Of a stretch of 53,584 nucleotides of DNA, positions 8,872-16,719 are shown one piece after another (the stretch's first letter is position 1; each line of letters starts with the position of its first letter). The stretch comes from Chryseobacterium sp. 39-10 (GTDB lineage: Bacteria > Bacteroidota > Bacteroidia > Flavobacteriales > Weeksellaceae). The notes beneath the pieces are model-generated. The model was not told where the DNA came from. It did no database searches and saw only the letters and a list, made by a program, of their open reading frames with translations. The DNA is taken from the NCBI GenBank assembly GCA_001898255.1, contig MKTK01000038.1, forward strand, positions 454 through 54,037, written 5' to 3'. The translations under genes were made by a program, and so were the position numbers.

Positions 8872-10257
8872 ATGGGAAAAGTTCAAGTAGAAGATAACGC
8901 TAGAAAATTCATTAAGCAAGACAATGTTCATGAGAAAGAGCATGATGAGCATCTGTATGCCGCGCTGATGAAACGCAGTAAAGTTGCCAACGAGATCCCA
9001 GAATGGGAAACGCTGAGAAACCTGGCTTCACAAATAAAAGAGCACACACTAACGCATCTCGATCAATACATTGAAATGTTTGTAGAGAATGCCACTAAGA
9101 ACGGAATACAGGTTCACTTTGCTAAAGATGCCGATGAGCACAATGCGATTGTATATGATATCCTGAGCCATCACAACGTTAAGAGAATCATCAAATCGAA
9201 ATCGATGTTGCAGGAGGAGTGCGGCATGACTCCCTTCCTAGAAAAAAAAGGTATTGATGTGCTGGAAACCGATTTAGGAGAACGGATACAACAGCTTTCT
9301 GATGAAAGACCAAGCCATATTGTAATGCCGGCAATTCATAAAACCACAGAAGATGTTGCGAAACTTTTTGCTGAAAAAATTGGTACAAATCCCAATGATG
9401 ACGACCCTCACTCGCTATGCGAATCGATGAGGAACAACGCGAGACCTAAGTTTCTTGTCGCAGATGCCGGAATGACCGGTGGCAACTTTGCTATTGCCGA
9501 AACCGGCAGTTTTGTGGTATGCACCAATGAAGGGAACGCAGATTTGACGGCGAGTTTACCGCCCCTCCATATAGCAAGTATAGGGATAGAAAAGCTGTTG
9601 CCCAAGCTCGAAGATTTAGGGGTTTTTATCCGATTGCTCTCCAGAAGTGCATTGGGAACGCCTGCTACACAATATACCTCTCATTTCTCCGGCCCGCGCG
9701 AAGGCAGTGAGATGCATGTTGTTTTAACTGATAACGGAAGAAGTAAACGTCTCGGTATGGACCAGTTCTGGCATTCGCTGAAGTGTATTCGCTGTGGCGC
9801 CTGCATGAACACCTGCCCTGTATACCGCAGAAGTGGCGGTTTATCGTACGGCGCAACTTACTCCGGACCTATTGGAATTATTTTGGATCCTACCTTTGAT
9901 ATGGATATGTATTCTGAATTACCTTATCATTCTTCCCTGTGCGGATCATGCACCGAGGTTTGCCCAGTGCACATCAACATTGCCGACCAGATTTTAGAAT
10001 GGCGAAAAGTGATGATGGAAAACAAGAAAACTCCTTTCGGCAGAAGACTTGGTTTCGCTGCCGCTGATGAGTTATTAGGCAGTTCCGAAAGGTTTGAGAA
10101 AATGGAGAAAATGACCTATAACATGCTGCATGTACTGCCCAAGTTCCTGCTTAAAAACAGCACCATTGACCCATGGGTAGAAGATCGTGAACTGCCCGAA
10201 GTGCAAAAAGAAACCTTTCGAGACTGGTATAAGAAAAACCGACCCAACAATGACTAA
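8872..10257 (+). CDS. lutB: L-lactate oxidation complex subunit LutB (Fe-S protein)
   Basis: A 461-aa LutB homologue. The N-terminal two thirds is the LUD-type domain (GMTGGNFAIAETGSFVVCTNEGN is the family core, about 200-222). The C-terminal third carries two 4Fe-4S motifs: CIRCGACMNTCPV with Cys at 305, 308, 311 and 315, and CGSCTEVCPV with Cys at 357, 360 and 364. It is the electron-transfer subunit of lactate dehydrogenation. Its last codons overlap the lutC start by 8 nt (ATGACTAA), indicating translational coupling. Confidence 0.94.
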   Translation: MGKVQVEDNARKFIKQDNVHEKEHDEHLYAALMKRSKVANEIPEWETLRNLASQIKEHTLTHLDQYIEMFVENATKNGIQVHFAKDADEHNAIVYDILSHHNVKRIIKSKSMLQEECGMTPFLEKKGIDVLETDLGERIQQLSDERPSHIVMPAIHKTTEDVAKLFAEKIGTNPNDDDPHSLCESMRNNARPKFLVADAGMTGGNFAIAETGSFVVCTNEGNADLTASLPPLHIASIGIEKLLPKLEDLGVFIRLLSRSALGTPATQYTSHFSGPREGSEMHVVLTDNGRSKRLGMDQFWHSLKCIRCGACMNTCPVYRRSGGLSYGATYSGPIGIILDPTFDMDMYSELPYHSSLCGSCTEVCPVHINIADQILEWRKVMMENKKTPFGRRLGFAAADELLGSSERFEKMEKMTYNMLHVLPKFLLKNSTIDPWVEDRELPEVQKETFRDWYKKNRPNND

Positions 10258-10840
10258 AGAAGAATTATTAACCTCTGTGCGACACTTTCTTTCGAAACGC
10301 GAAAAAGTGACTTACCCCGAAATTCCAACTTTCGAAAAACCAGGTATTGACCTAAAAGCCGTTTTTGAAACCAATGCCAAGCTGGCGGCTGTTGATATAT
10401 ACGACGTTTCTACCATTGAGGAAGCTCAGGATATTATGCGTAAAAAACTACCCGACGCGAAGGTTATTTGTTCGGCCACCCAAGAGTGGGTTGGAAACAA
10501 AGACATTCATGTTGCACATCCATCAGATTTACAAGATGTTGACTTAGGCGTTTTTCGGGCAGAGTTTGGTGTTGCCGAAATGGGAATGGTATGGTGCACC
10601 GAAAAATCTTTAGTGACCAATTCCATCGGATATTTATCTCAACATTTAGCGGTACTTCTTGACCCGGCTGACATTTCGGAGAACATGCATACTGCTTACC
10701 AAAGAGTCGATATTCCACAAGCACACTATGGCTGTTTTGTGATGGGACCTTCGGCAACGGCAGACATTAATGCTGTGTTGATTCACGGGGCGCAAGGGGC
10801 CAGAACTCTAACTTTGTTTTTCCTTAAAAAACCTCTTTAA
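10250..10840 (+). CDS. lutC: L-lactate oxidation complex subunit LutC (LUD domain)
   Basis: A 196-aa LUD-domain protein, third gene of lutABC. The start is ATG 10250, overlapping the lutB stop; a longer frame from 10187 would run through lutB and is rejected. The family signature is in the C-terminal half (GVFRAEFGVAEMGMVWCTE, HLAVLLDP, then CFVMGPSATADI and HGAQGARTLTLFF). The protein has no Fe-S motif, as expected for LutC. Transcription probably continues to the hairpin at 10978-11011. Confidence 0.92.
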   Translation: MTKEELLTSVRHFLSKREKVTYPEIPTFEKPGIDLKAVFETNAKLAAVDIYDVSTIEEAQDIMRKKLPDAKVICSATQEWVGNKDIHVAHPSDLQDVDLGVFRAEFGVAEMGMVWCTEKSLVTNSIGYLSQHLAVLLDPADISENMHTAYQRVDIPQAHYGCFVMGPSATADINAVLIHGAQGARTLTLFFLKKPL

Positions 10841-10977
10841 GAACTTGTAAGATCCTGAAAAAAGATCAGTAAATAACAGGTACCCTTTAAATCTATTGAG
10901 AGGATTTACACAATTACTCTCCATAAGCACAAGACAAAGAAAAACAAACAACTAACTCATAAACAACAACTTAAAGC

Positions 10978-11015
10978 GGCTTCCAACTCTATTTATTGGA
11001 AGCCCATTTATTTTT
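10978..11015 (+). terminator. Intrinsic terminator, probably of lutABC
   Basis: A perfect 9-bp stem GGCTTCCAA (10978-10986) / TTGGAAGCC (10996-11004) has a 9-nt loop and is followed by a T-rich run (CATTTATTTTT). It lies 138 nt past the lutC stop, an unusually long 3' tail. Confidence 0.75.
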
Positions 11016-11032
11016 GAAGGTATCTAATATGA

Positions 11033-11061
11033 TTGAATACCTGTTAGTTTTATTACATTTG
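11033..11061 (+). promoter_or_regulatory. Bacteroidota-type promoter of the secreted trio
   Basis: TTG at 11033-11035, an 18-nt spacer, then TACATTTG at 11054-11061, an exact match to TAnnTTTG. The predicted start near 11066 leaves a leader of about 118 nt, long for this organism. Confidence 0.75.
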
Positions 11062-11184
11062 TAAGAAGTGCGTTATGATTTTTTTTGTGATGGATCATTG
11101 GTAAAGGACAGTTCATACCATCAACAAAATCAGGGATTTCGAGTGTAACCAATCGCTAGTTGAAAATTTTTTTTCCTTCATACG

Positions 11185-11757
11185 ATGAAAGGTCATTTTA
11201 TCATTATTCTTCTGTTGTCAACTATTCTTTCCTGTAAAAAGGAAATGAAAGAGGATTCGCGCATGGAGAATACGCCAGTGATCACGAAAGAAGAAAACCC
11301 TGTTATGGTTAAAAATGAAGATGACTTGCTGGTTCCGGACTTTTCGGTGAAGCTACAGCTGGATCCTGCATTATATAAAAAACTGAAGTCATCCAAAGAA
11401 TCGGTTGTTGCCGCATACTATTTCTATAAGATAATCGATGATGACCAAAAGGTGAACGCAGATCTACAACAGCATCTTGACGGCAATCAGCTAGAAATAT
11501 TAACTGGAAAAACTGAGGAATCCCAACTTTCTCAGCCAGAAATCACCTTCCACTTCAAGGGATTGGCATTACCAAAAAAACTTGAAAATGCAGCGCCCAA
11601 TACAACTCTTCATCTGAACATCAATTTCTTTAGTGGCCGAAAAGCATTTGAAGACAACATTATGGATGCAGAACTGCTAGACGTTCCCTTTGAAAAAGTA
11701 TTGCACTCTACAGGACCACTCATCCTAAAAGCAAAACTGCTCCCTTCGCAACACTAA
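11185..11757 (+). CDS. Lipoprotein of unknown function
   Basis: I do not recognise the family. The 190-aa product has a lipoprotein signal peptide (MKGHFIIILLLSTILSC, Cys at 17). The residues just after the Cys are K-K-E-M-K-E-D, resembling the charged surface-export signal described for Bacteroidota lipoproteins, so it may face outward; that is inference. After an acidic linker (about 20-55), the rest (LQLDPALYKKLKSSKESVV, then ITFHFKGLALPKKLEN, LHLNINFF, GPLILKAKLLPS) looks like alternating beta strands. It is first in a run of three secreted proteins, 16 nt ahead of the next gene, and is driven by the promoter at 11033-11061. Confidence 0.75.
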   Translation: MKGHFIIILLLSTILSCKKEMKEDSRMENTPVITKEENPVMVKNEDDLLVPDFSVKLQLDPALYKKLKSSKESVVAAYYFYKIIDDDQKVNADLQQHLDGNQLEILTGKTEESQLSQPEITFHFKGLALPKKLENAAPNTTLHLNINFFSGRKAFEDNIMDAELLDVPFEKVLHSTGPLILKAKLLPSQH

Positions 11758-11773
11758 TCTTAAAAATAAAATC

Positions 11774-12541
11774 ATGAAACATTATTCCTACCCCTTCATT
11801 AAAAAAGCGGCTTCTGTGTTTGGAATCGCTGCACTTACCGCTTCCGGAAGTTTGCTACAAGCACAAACCAATTTTTCAGGACGTTACTCCAGTGAAGGTG
11901 ATATCACTGCCAAAGGTATCATGACCATGGACATTAGCCAGACAAAAGCAAAGATTGAAGGTACTGCTACGTACCAAGATTACAATATGCAGGTAAGTTC
12001 GGGGTTGCTTTCTGTTAACGGTTATGCTAAAGGAAATACTGGATTTATACGGCTTCGGGATCAGCGTGGCGCCACAGTTGCAGACGGAACCGTTCAACTC
12101 CAGGATCGCTCTACGCTTAACTTTAAACAAACCGGGAACAGCTCGATAGTCCCCAAAGAATCATTTATGTTCGTTTCTAACAATGGTGAAAACAGCCCTG
12201 CCGTGAAGCCCGCTCCTGTACAAAACAACTCCAAATCTTATGGCGGAAATTACTCGAACGAAGGCGACACCACGGCAAAAGGAATTCTCTCTTTCTCGCT
12301 GACCCAAACAGGTGCTAAACTTGAGGGAACTGCCAATTACAAAGATTTTAGCGGACAACTGGATAGCGGAATGCTTTCTGTAAACGGTTACGTGAAAGAC
12401 GGAATTGGTTACCTTCGCTTCCGTGATCAAAAGGGAGCAACCGTTGCAGATGGAGCAGTACATTACGAAGGGAACAATGTTGTTTTCCGACAAACCACCT
12501 TATCTGATATGGTTCCTCACTACGCAGTGTTGTACCGTTAA
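11774..12541 (+). CDS. Secreted protein with two copies of an unrecognised beta-rich domain
   Basis: 255 aa. A signal peptide (to about residue 30, ending LLQAQ) is followed by two tandem copies of one domain of about 100 residues (about 33-135 and 154-255), joined by a Pro/Asn/Ser linker. Each copy starts with a G-x-YS-x-EGD motif and contains an EGTA-x-Y motif, a SG-LSVNGY motif, a R-RDQ-GATVADG motif and a VP motif near the end. Conservation between the copies is high over the middle. I cannot name the domain; the spaced Gly and alternating hydrophobics suggest a beta barrel or sandwich. The next gene carries a third, more diverged copy. There are no Cys residues in either copy and no visible catalytic motif. 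Confidence 0.8.
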   Translation: MKHYSYPFIKKAASVFGIAALTASGSLLQAQTNFSGRYSSEGDITAKGIMTMDISQTKAKIEGTATYQDYNMQVSSGLLSVNGYAKGNTGFIRLRDQRGATVADGTVQLQDRSTLNFKQTGNSSIVPKESFMFVSNNGENSPAVKPAPVQNNSKSYGGNYSNEGDTTAKGILSFSLTQTGAKLEGTANYKDFSGQLDSGMLSVNGYVKDGIGYLRFRDQKGATVADGAVHYEGNNVVFRQTTLSDMVPHYAVLYR

Positions 12542-12565
12542 ATCATTAACTAAAAATTAAATAAG

Positions 12566-12988
12566 ATGCAAAAGATATTAATCACTATTGTAGCTTGTAC
12601 GATGACATTCATGGTGCAATCTTGCGATGCAGTACAGATGCCGACCAATGCCTCGTACCAGAATGCAGGTACAGTGCAAAGAGGTTTTGGTGGCAATTAC
12701 TCGAACCAGGGAGATGAAAACAGGTCGGGCGTGTTTACGCTTCAGTTATCACAAACAAACGGACAGCTGAGTGGAACCGCAACCTATGAAAAAGGCGACG
12801 GAGAATCCAGCGGCGTGCTTTCGGTGGAAGGGAATGTGGACGGAGATGTCGCTAACTTAGCTTTTTATGACCAAAAAGGAAACGAAGTTGCGAGAGGCGT
12901 GTTATCGCTTAATGAAAGTCGATATTCTTTCATTCAGAATTCAGCATCAAGCTTAATTCCAGGTGAAACGATTATGAACCGCTATTAA
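12566..12988 (+). CDS. Lipoprotein with a third copy of the same domain
   Basis: 140 aa. The N-terminus MQKILITIVACTMTFMVQSC is a lipoprotein signal with the acceptor Cys at 20. Residues about 38-140 form a single copy of the domain found twice in the preceding gene: GFGGNYSNQGDENRSGVF, then LSGTATYEK, SSGVLSVEGNVDG, YDQKGNEVARGVL and LIPGET. The gap to the upstream gene is 24 nt and a strong terminator follows, so this closes the operon. A membrane-anchored single-domain protein beside a soluble two-domain protein suggests a surface complex or a self/partner pair; this is inference only. Confidence 0.8.
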   Translation: MQKILITIVACTMTFMVQSCDAVQMPTNASYQNAGTVQRGFGGNYSNQGDENRSGVFTLQLSQTNGQLSGTATYEKGDGESSGVLSVEGNVDGDVANLAFYDQKGNEVARGVLSLNESRYSFIQNSASSLIPGETIMNRY

Positions 12989-13004
12989 ATTTCATAACGA
13001 GCAT

Positions 13005-13046
13005 AAAAAATCCACACTGCCTTAACGATCAATGTGGATTTTTTTT
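13005..13046 (+). terminator. Intrinsic terminator of the secreted trio
   Basis: A 12-bp stem (13005-13016, AAAAAATCCACA, with TGTGGATTTTTT starting at 13033) has a 16-nt loop and ends in eight T. Confidence 0.88.
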
Positions 13047-13093
13047 ACCCAGAATACACCAGTTTATAAATAAAAAAAATGATTGATTAATCT

Positions 13094-13123
13094 CTGCTAC
13101 CATCGGAGTTTTTTCTACATTTG
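13094..13123 (+). promoter_or_regulatory. Promoter of the monooxygenase-fold/deformylase-like pair
   Basis: Exact -7 element TACATTTG at 13116-13123, 16 nt before ATG 13140. The -33 element is weak (TCTG at 13093-13096, 19-nt spacer). Confidence 0.6.
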
Positions 13124-13139
13124 CTGAAATTTAAATACA

Positions 13140-13430
13140 ATGAAACTGCATATTGTTGCCCTTTTCCGGGTAAAAGAAAATTACATTATGGACGCCATTG
13201 AGCTGTTCCGTAAACTAGTGAAGGAAACCAAACAAGAAGAAGGTTGCCTGCAATACGAATTAATAGAAGATAAAAACAATAAAGGAGTCTTCTTCATCGC
13301 TGAGTTATGGGAGAGCGAGGAGCATCTTTTTAATCATGATAAAAGCGCGCATCTTGCCGATTTCAGAATTAATTCGGCGTCTTTGATGGAATCTCAACCG
13401 CAGGTTTACAAAGGGTTTAAAGTATTTTAA
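13140..13430 (+). CDS. Antibiotic biosynthesis monooxygenase-fold protein (putative quinol monooxygenase)
   Basis: A 96-aa protein of the ABM/YgiN-like dimeric alpha-beta barrel family. The pattern is typical: an N-terminal strand (KLHIVALFRVKE), a helix (AIELFRKLVKETKQEEGCLQYELI), then FFIAELWESEEHLFNHDKSAHLADF, where the E-x-W-x-x-x-x-x-x-x-H motif is the family core. Members oxidise quinols or other aromatics without a cofactor, and some degrade signals; the substrate cannot be read here. It is followed after 32 nt by the deformylase-like gene and probably shares its mRNA. Confidence 0.82.
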   Translation: MKLHIVALFRVKENYIMDAIELFRKLVKETKQEEGCLQYELIEDKNNKGVFFIAELWESEEHLFNHDKSAHLADFRINSASLMESQPQVYKGFKVF

Positions 13431-13462
13431 ACAGGGACAAAAACTATACATAAATAGGAGAA

Positions 13463-14095
13463 ATGACTTCGACAATAAAATTCGGGTGGTTGCTGTTCAT
13501 GTTGTTTTCTTCTGTGCTACCGGCGCAGCAAAAGTATACTCCATCGGAATTAGTACTGATTAGAAATGGCGACATGGATACAGCGCTTGAGATTCCACAA
13601 ACGACAGATTCACTTCAGCACGCTGTTTTGCTTCAAACGTCTCAAGACGCTATTCCTGAAAACGCAGATACCAAGCGATTGGTAATGAGAATGAAAGCTG
13701 CGCTTCTTGCTACAAAATCGGGTGTTGGAATTGCCGCTCCACAAGTAGGCATCAACAGAAATATTATTTGGGTAAAACGTTTTGACCAGCCCAACACACC
13801 TTTTGGTTATTACATCAATCCTGTTATTCTGTGGAGATCAAAACTGCAAAACCTCGGTCCTGAAGGTGATTTATCTATTCCAGATTTTCGGGATCAGTTT
13901 TACAGGAGTAAAGTGATTCAGGTGGCGTACTATGATTTGGAACGTAAAAAACACACAGAAATTGTAGAAGGTTTTACAGCGGTGATTTTTCAGCATGAAA
14001 TCGACCATCTGTTCGGAATTTTAATCTCGAACAAAATAAAGGAACAACAAAACCAGCTTTTCGAAAAAGTAGATGCTTACCACCTTTTGCCGTAG
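13463..14095 (+). CDS. Secreted peptide deformylase-like protein with altered metal ligand
   Basis: 210 aa. Motif 1 of deformylases is intact (GVGIAAPQ, 87-94) and motif 3 is intact (QHEIDH, with His178, Glu179 and His182). Motif 2, normally EGCLS with the metal-binding Cys, reads EGDLS here: the codon at residue 136 is GAT. The N-terminus (MTSTIKFGWLLFMLFSSVLPAQQ) is a signal peptide, so the protein should leave the cytoplasm, where normal deformylase works on nascent chains. The start is supported by AGGAG just upstream of ATG 13463. It is therefore unlikely to be the housekeeping deformylase. It could be a metallohydrolase using Asp as ligand, or a catalytically impaired binding protein. 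Such secreted deformylase relatives exist in Bacteroidota. Confidence 0.8.
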   Translation: MTSTIKFGWLLFMLFSSVLPAQQKYTPSELVLIRNGDMDTALEIPQTTDSLQHAVLLQTSQDAIPENADTKRLVMRMKAALLATKSGVGIAAPQVGINRNIIWVKRFDQPNTPFGYYINPVILWRSKLQNLGPEGDLSIPDFRDQFYRSKVIQVAYYDLERKKHTEIVEGFTAVIFQHEIDHLFGILISNKIKEQQNQLFEKVDAYHLLP

Positions 14096-14170
14096 TTTTA
14101 TGGGGTAAAGAAAGTTATAAAGAGATTATTTTTGAAAGGGGTTCAATGCATCACCCGAAAGCTAAGATCA

Positions 14171-14224
14171 ATAAAAAAAACCTGCTCTGCATATTAGACT
14201 TGGAAGTCCAATTCTGCGGAGCAG
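14171..14224 (-). terminator. Intrinsic terminator of cysS
   Basis: On the minus strand the outer stem CTGCTCCGCA/TGCAGAGCAG (14215-14224 with 14182-14191) encloses an inner GACTT/AAGTC hairpin and is followed by a run of at least seven T. It begins 10 nt past the cysS stop. Confidence 0.88.
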
Positions 14225-14234
14225 CTTTTCATCT

Positions 14235-15716
14235 TTACAAGATCATGTAAGTGGTTCCTTCTCTACCGTCTTTCAGTTCAATCCCTTCTGCAAGCAGCCG
14301 ATCGCGAATCTGATCGGACAGTTCAAAGTTTTTCGCCTTTCTCGCCTGATTTCTCAATTCAATTAAAACCTGCAGCGTTTGGTCGAGTTTCTCGTTGTTA
14401 TTTTCTTCAATATTCTGAAGTCCCAAAACATCGTATACAAAATCGTGCATCAGTTGCTTCAGTTCCTCCAGATCTCCTCTAGAAACTGTTTCTTTGCCGT
14501 CTTTCAGTTTAAAAATAAAATTCACCGCCTCGAATAAGTGCGAAATTAAAATAGGTGAATTAAAATCGTCTGTAAGTGCTTCCAGACATTTTTGTTTCCA
14601 TTGGCGAACGTCAAAAGATGCCGACTGGTGGGTGGCGTTTTCTTCCTTCAAAATGGGTAGATCGGCAGCAACTTTTATGGCCTCCATCAAACGTTGGTAT
14701 CCTTTTTCACTTGCCACCATGGCTTCATTGGAAATATCGAGAACACTTCGGTAATGCGCCTGCATAAAATTGAACCTCACAACGGATGGATGGAAAGGTT
14801 TCTCGAAGAAATTGTTGTTACCAGAGACCAACTCCATAGGCAGGATATAATTCCCGGTAGATTTGCTCATCCGCTGCCCATTCATGGTAAGCATGTTGGC
14901 GTGCATCCAATAATTGACAGGTTCTGTATTGTTGCATGCTTTTCCCTGTGCCACTTCACATTCGTGGTGTGGAAACTTGAGATCCATGCCACCTCCGTGA
15001 ATATCGAATTTCTCACCTAAATATTTCGTTGACATGGCTGTACATTCCAAATGCCAACCAGGAAAACCTTCTCCCCAAGGTGAGTTCCAACGCATAATAT
15101 GGGCAGGAGAAGCCGCTTTCCATAAAGCAAAATCCTGGGGATTTCTTTTTTCGTTTTGTCCATCAAGATCGCGGGTATTAGCAAAAAGCTCTTCTATATT
15201 TCTGCGCGAAAGCTCCCCATAATTGAGCCCGCGGCGGTTATATTCCATCACATCGAAATAAACGGAACCATTGCTTTCGTAGGCATATCCTTTCTCAATC
15301 AGTTTCTGAGCAAGCTCGATCTGCTCCATGATGTGACCTGTTGCTGTGGGCTCAATGGTGGGCGGAAGCAGGTTGAAAGTATCGAGCACCTGATGAAAAT
15401 CTACAGTGTACTTCTGTACAATCTCCATCGGTTCTAGTTTTTCGAGTCGGGATTGCTTCACAAACCGGTCGTTATCCACATCACCATCGTCTGTTAGGTG
15501 ACCAGCATCGGTAATATTGCGCACATAACGAACTTTGTAACCAAGAAAAGTGAGGGTTCGATAAATGAAATCAAAAGACATAAATGTACGCACGTTGCCT
15601 AAGTGTACATTGCTGTAAACGGTAGGTCCGCAAACGTACATGCCAACATTGTTGTCGTGAAGTGGTTTGAAAATTTCCTTTTCGCCGTAAAGTGAATTAT
15701 ATATTTTAAGATTCAT
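14235..15716 (-). CDS. cysS: Cysteine--tRNA ligase
   Basis: Charges tRNA-Cys. It is a class I synthetase of 493 aa, normal length. The HIGH-type motif is [15 protein letters not shown], directly after the zinc-ligand Cys in YVCGPTVY (about 29). [12 protein letters not shown] and [17 protein letters not shown] supply further zinc ligands. The KMSKS loop is [12 protein letters not shown] (about 285). The C-terminal anticodon-binding domain ends with [19 protein letters not shown]. It is monocistronic, with its own terminator; no promoter element could be assigned upstream. Confidence 0.96.
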   Translation of the reverse strand: MNLKIYNSLYGEKEIFKPLHDNNVGMYVCGPTVYSNVHLGNVRTFMSFDFIYRTLTFLGYKVRYVRNITDAGHLTDDGDVDNDRFVKQSRLEKLEPMEIVQKYTVDFHQVLDTFNLLPPTIEPTATGHIMEQIELAQKLIEKGYAYESNGSVYFDVMEYNRRGLNYGELSRRNIEELFANTRDLDGQNEKRNPQDFALWKAASPAHIMRWNSPWGEGFPGWHLECTAMSTKYLGEKFDIHGGGMDLKFPHHECEVAQGKACNNTEPVNYWMHANMLTMNGQRMSKSTGNYILPMELVSGNNNFFEKPFHPSVVRFNFMQAHYRSVLDISNEAMVASEKGYQRLMEAIKVAADLPILKEENATHQSASFDVRQWKQKCLEALTDDFNSPILISHLFEAVNFIFKLKDGKETVSRGDLEELKQLMHDFVYDVLGLQNIEENNNEKLDQTLQVLIELRNQARKAKNFELSDQIRDRLLAEGIELKDGREGTTYMIL

Positions 15717-15901
15717 TGTTTTCTTTATTTTTTTTGCATCGCCTATAAGCTCTTCATGATATGTTGTTTAAAGGTTACCGTGAAAATTCAAGGTTTACTT
15801 CCTTGCCTATTTTCAAAATCCAACTAAAGGAGTGGCGTGAATTCTTCAACCTAATCAAACTGTTTTTCGGTCTTATGCAATGGTGATCAACTATAATAGA
15901 T

Positions 15902-16567
15902 TTAATCAAATTTAGCATGGCTCCCTACATAATGCAGAAACTCCTGCCGGGTAATTGGGTTGGTTCGGAAGATCCCGCTCAGCTCTGCGGTAATGGTTGA
16001 ACTTCCTGTATCCTTGATGCCACGACAATTAACACAAAGATGCTTTGCATCGATAATGCAAGCCACATGGGTGGTTCCTAATGCTTCTTTAAGTGCATCG
16101 ACAATCTGCATTGTCAGCCGCTCCTGAACCTGAGGACGTTTTGCATAATAATCGACAATTCTATTGATTTTGGAGAGACCAATCACTTCACCATCAGAGA
16201 TATAGGCCACATGTGCTTTCCCAATGATGGGCAGAAAGTGATGTTCACAAAAGGAATACACGGTGATGTCCTTCTCCACCAGCATTTGGCGGTATTTGTA
16301 TTTATTGGAAAAGGTAGAAATTCCTGGTTTATTTTCGGGCAGCAAACCACCAAAGATTTCCTTTACATACATTTTGGCGACACGTTTTGGGGAATCCTTC
16401 AGGGAATCGTCCGTCATATCCAAACCTAATGTTTCCATGATGGCATGAAAATGTTGCTGGACGATCTGAATTTTCTCTTCCGGTGACTTCTCGAAAGCAT
16501 CTTTCCGTAGGGGTGTATGATCCTTTCCTGTAAAGAGATCGTCGTCGTTATCGTATTGTTGATTCAT
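15902..16567 (-). CDS. folE: GTP cyclohydrolase I
   Basis: Converts GTP to dihydroneopterin triphosphate, the first step of tetrahydrofolate synthesis. At 221 aa the length is normal. Zinc and active-site motifs are visible: YSFCEHHFLPIIGKAHVAYI (about 105-124) and CVNCRGIKDTGSSTITAELSG near the C-terminus. GLSKINRIVDYYAKRPQVQE is the conserved helix. The first about 30 residues are acidic and poorly conserved. The -7 element TAATTTTG lies at 16587-16594, 19 nt before the ATG. The gene is downstream of sprA but separated from it by a terminator. Confidence 0.95.
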   Translation of the reverse strand: MNQQYDNDDDLFTGKDHTPLRKDAFEKSPEEKIQIVQQHFHAIMETLGLDMTDDSLKDSPKRVAKMYVKEIFGGLLPENKPGISTFSNKYKYRQMLVEKDITVYSFCEHHFLPIIGKAHVAYISDGEVIGLSKINRIVDYYAKRPQVQERLTMQIVDALKEALGTTHVACIIDAKHLCVNCRGIKDTGSSTITAELSGIFRTNPITRQEFLHYVGSHAKFD

Positions 16568-16586
16568 ATCGAGTAAAATGAAATCA

Positions 16587-16594
16587 CAAAATTA
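16587..16594 (-). promoter_or_regulatory. -7 promoter element of folE
   Basis: TAATTTTG on the minus strand is an exact TAnnTTTG, 19 nt from the ATG. The -33 element is not clear. Confidence 0.5.
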
Positions 16595-16659
16595 GCGATT
16601 TAAATCTGCACCTTAAAAAAGTGGCTGCAATTTTTAAAAATACAGCAAGCGCATCTTAC

Positions 16660-16694
16660 AAAACAATCCCACCTTTTCGGGATGGGATTGTTTT
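16660..16694 (-). terminator. Intrinsic terminator of ruvA-sprA
   Basis: A perfect 12-bp stem AAAACAATCCCA (16660-16671) / TGGGATTGTTTT (16683-16694) lies about 25 nt past the sprA stop. The U run is the distal half of the stem on the minus strand. Confidence 0.75.
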
Positions 16695-16719
16695 CTATTC
16701 TTTCGCTGATAAAGTTTTT

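Larger units (their letters stand above)
10841..11184. other. Intergenic region after lutC: hairpin, promoter and long leader
   Basis: The 344 nt contain, in order, an unstructured A-rich stretch (10841-10977), an intrinsic terminator (10978-11011), a good promoter (11033-11061) and a leader of about 118 nt ahead of the lipoprotein gene at 11185. No ORF of coding character was seen. Confidence 0.6.

Noticed and set aside
10187-10249. Longer lutC from 10187
   Set aside because: It would run inside lutB; the overlap ATGACTAA at 10250 is the usual coupled start.
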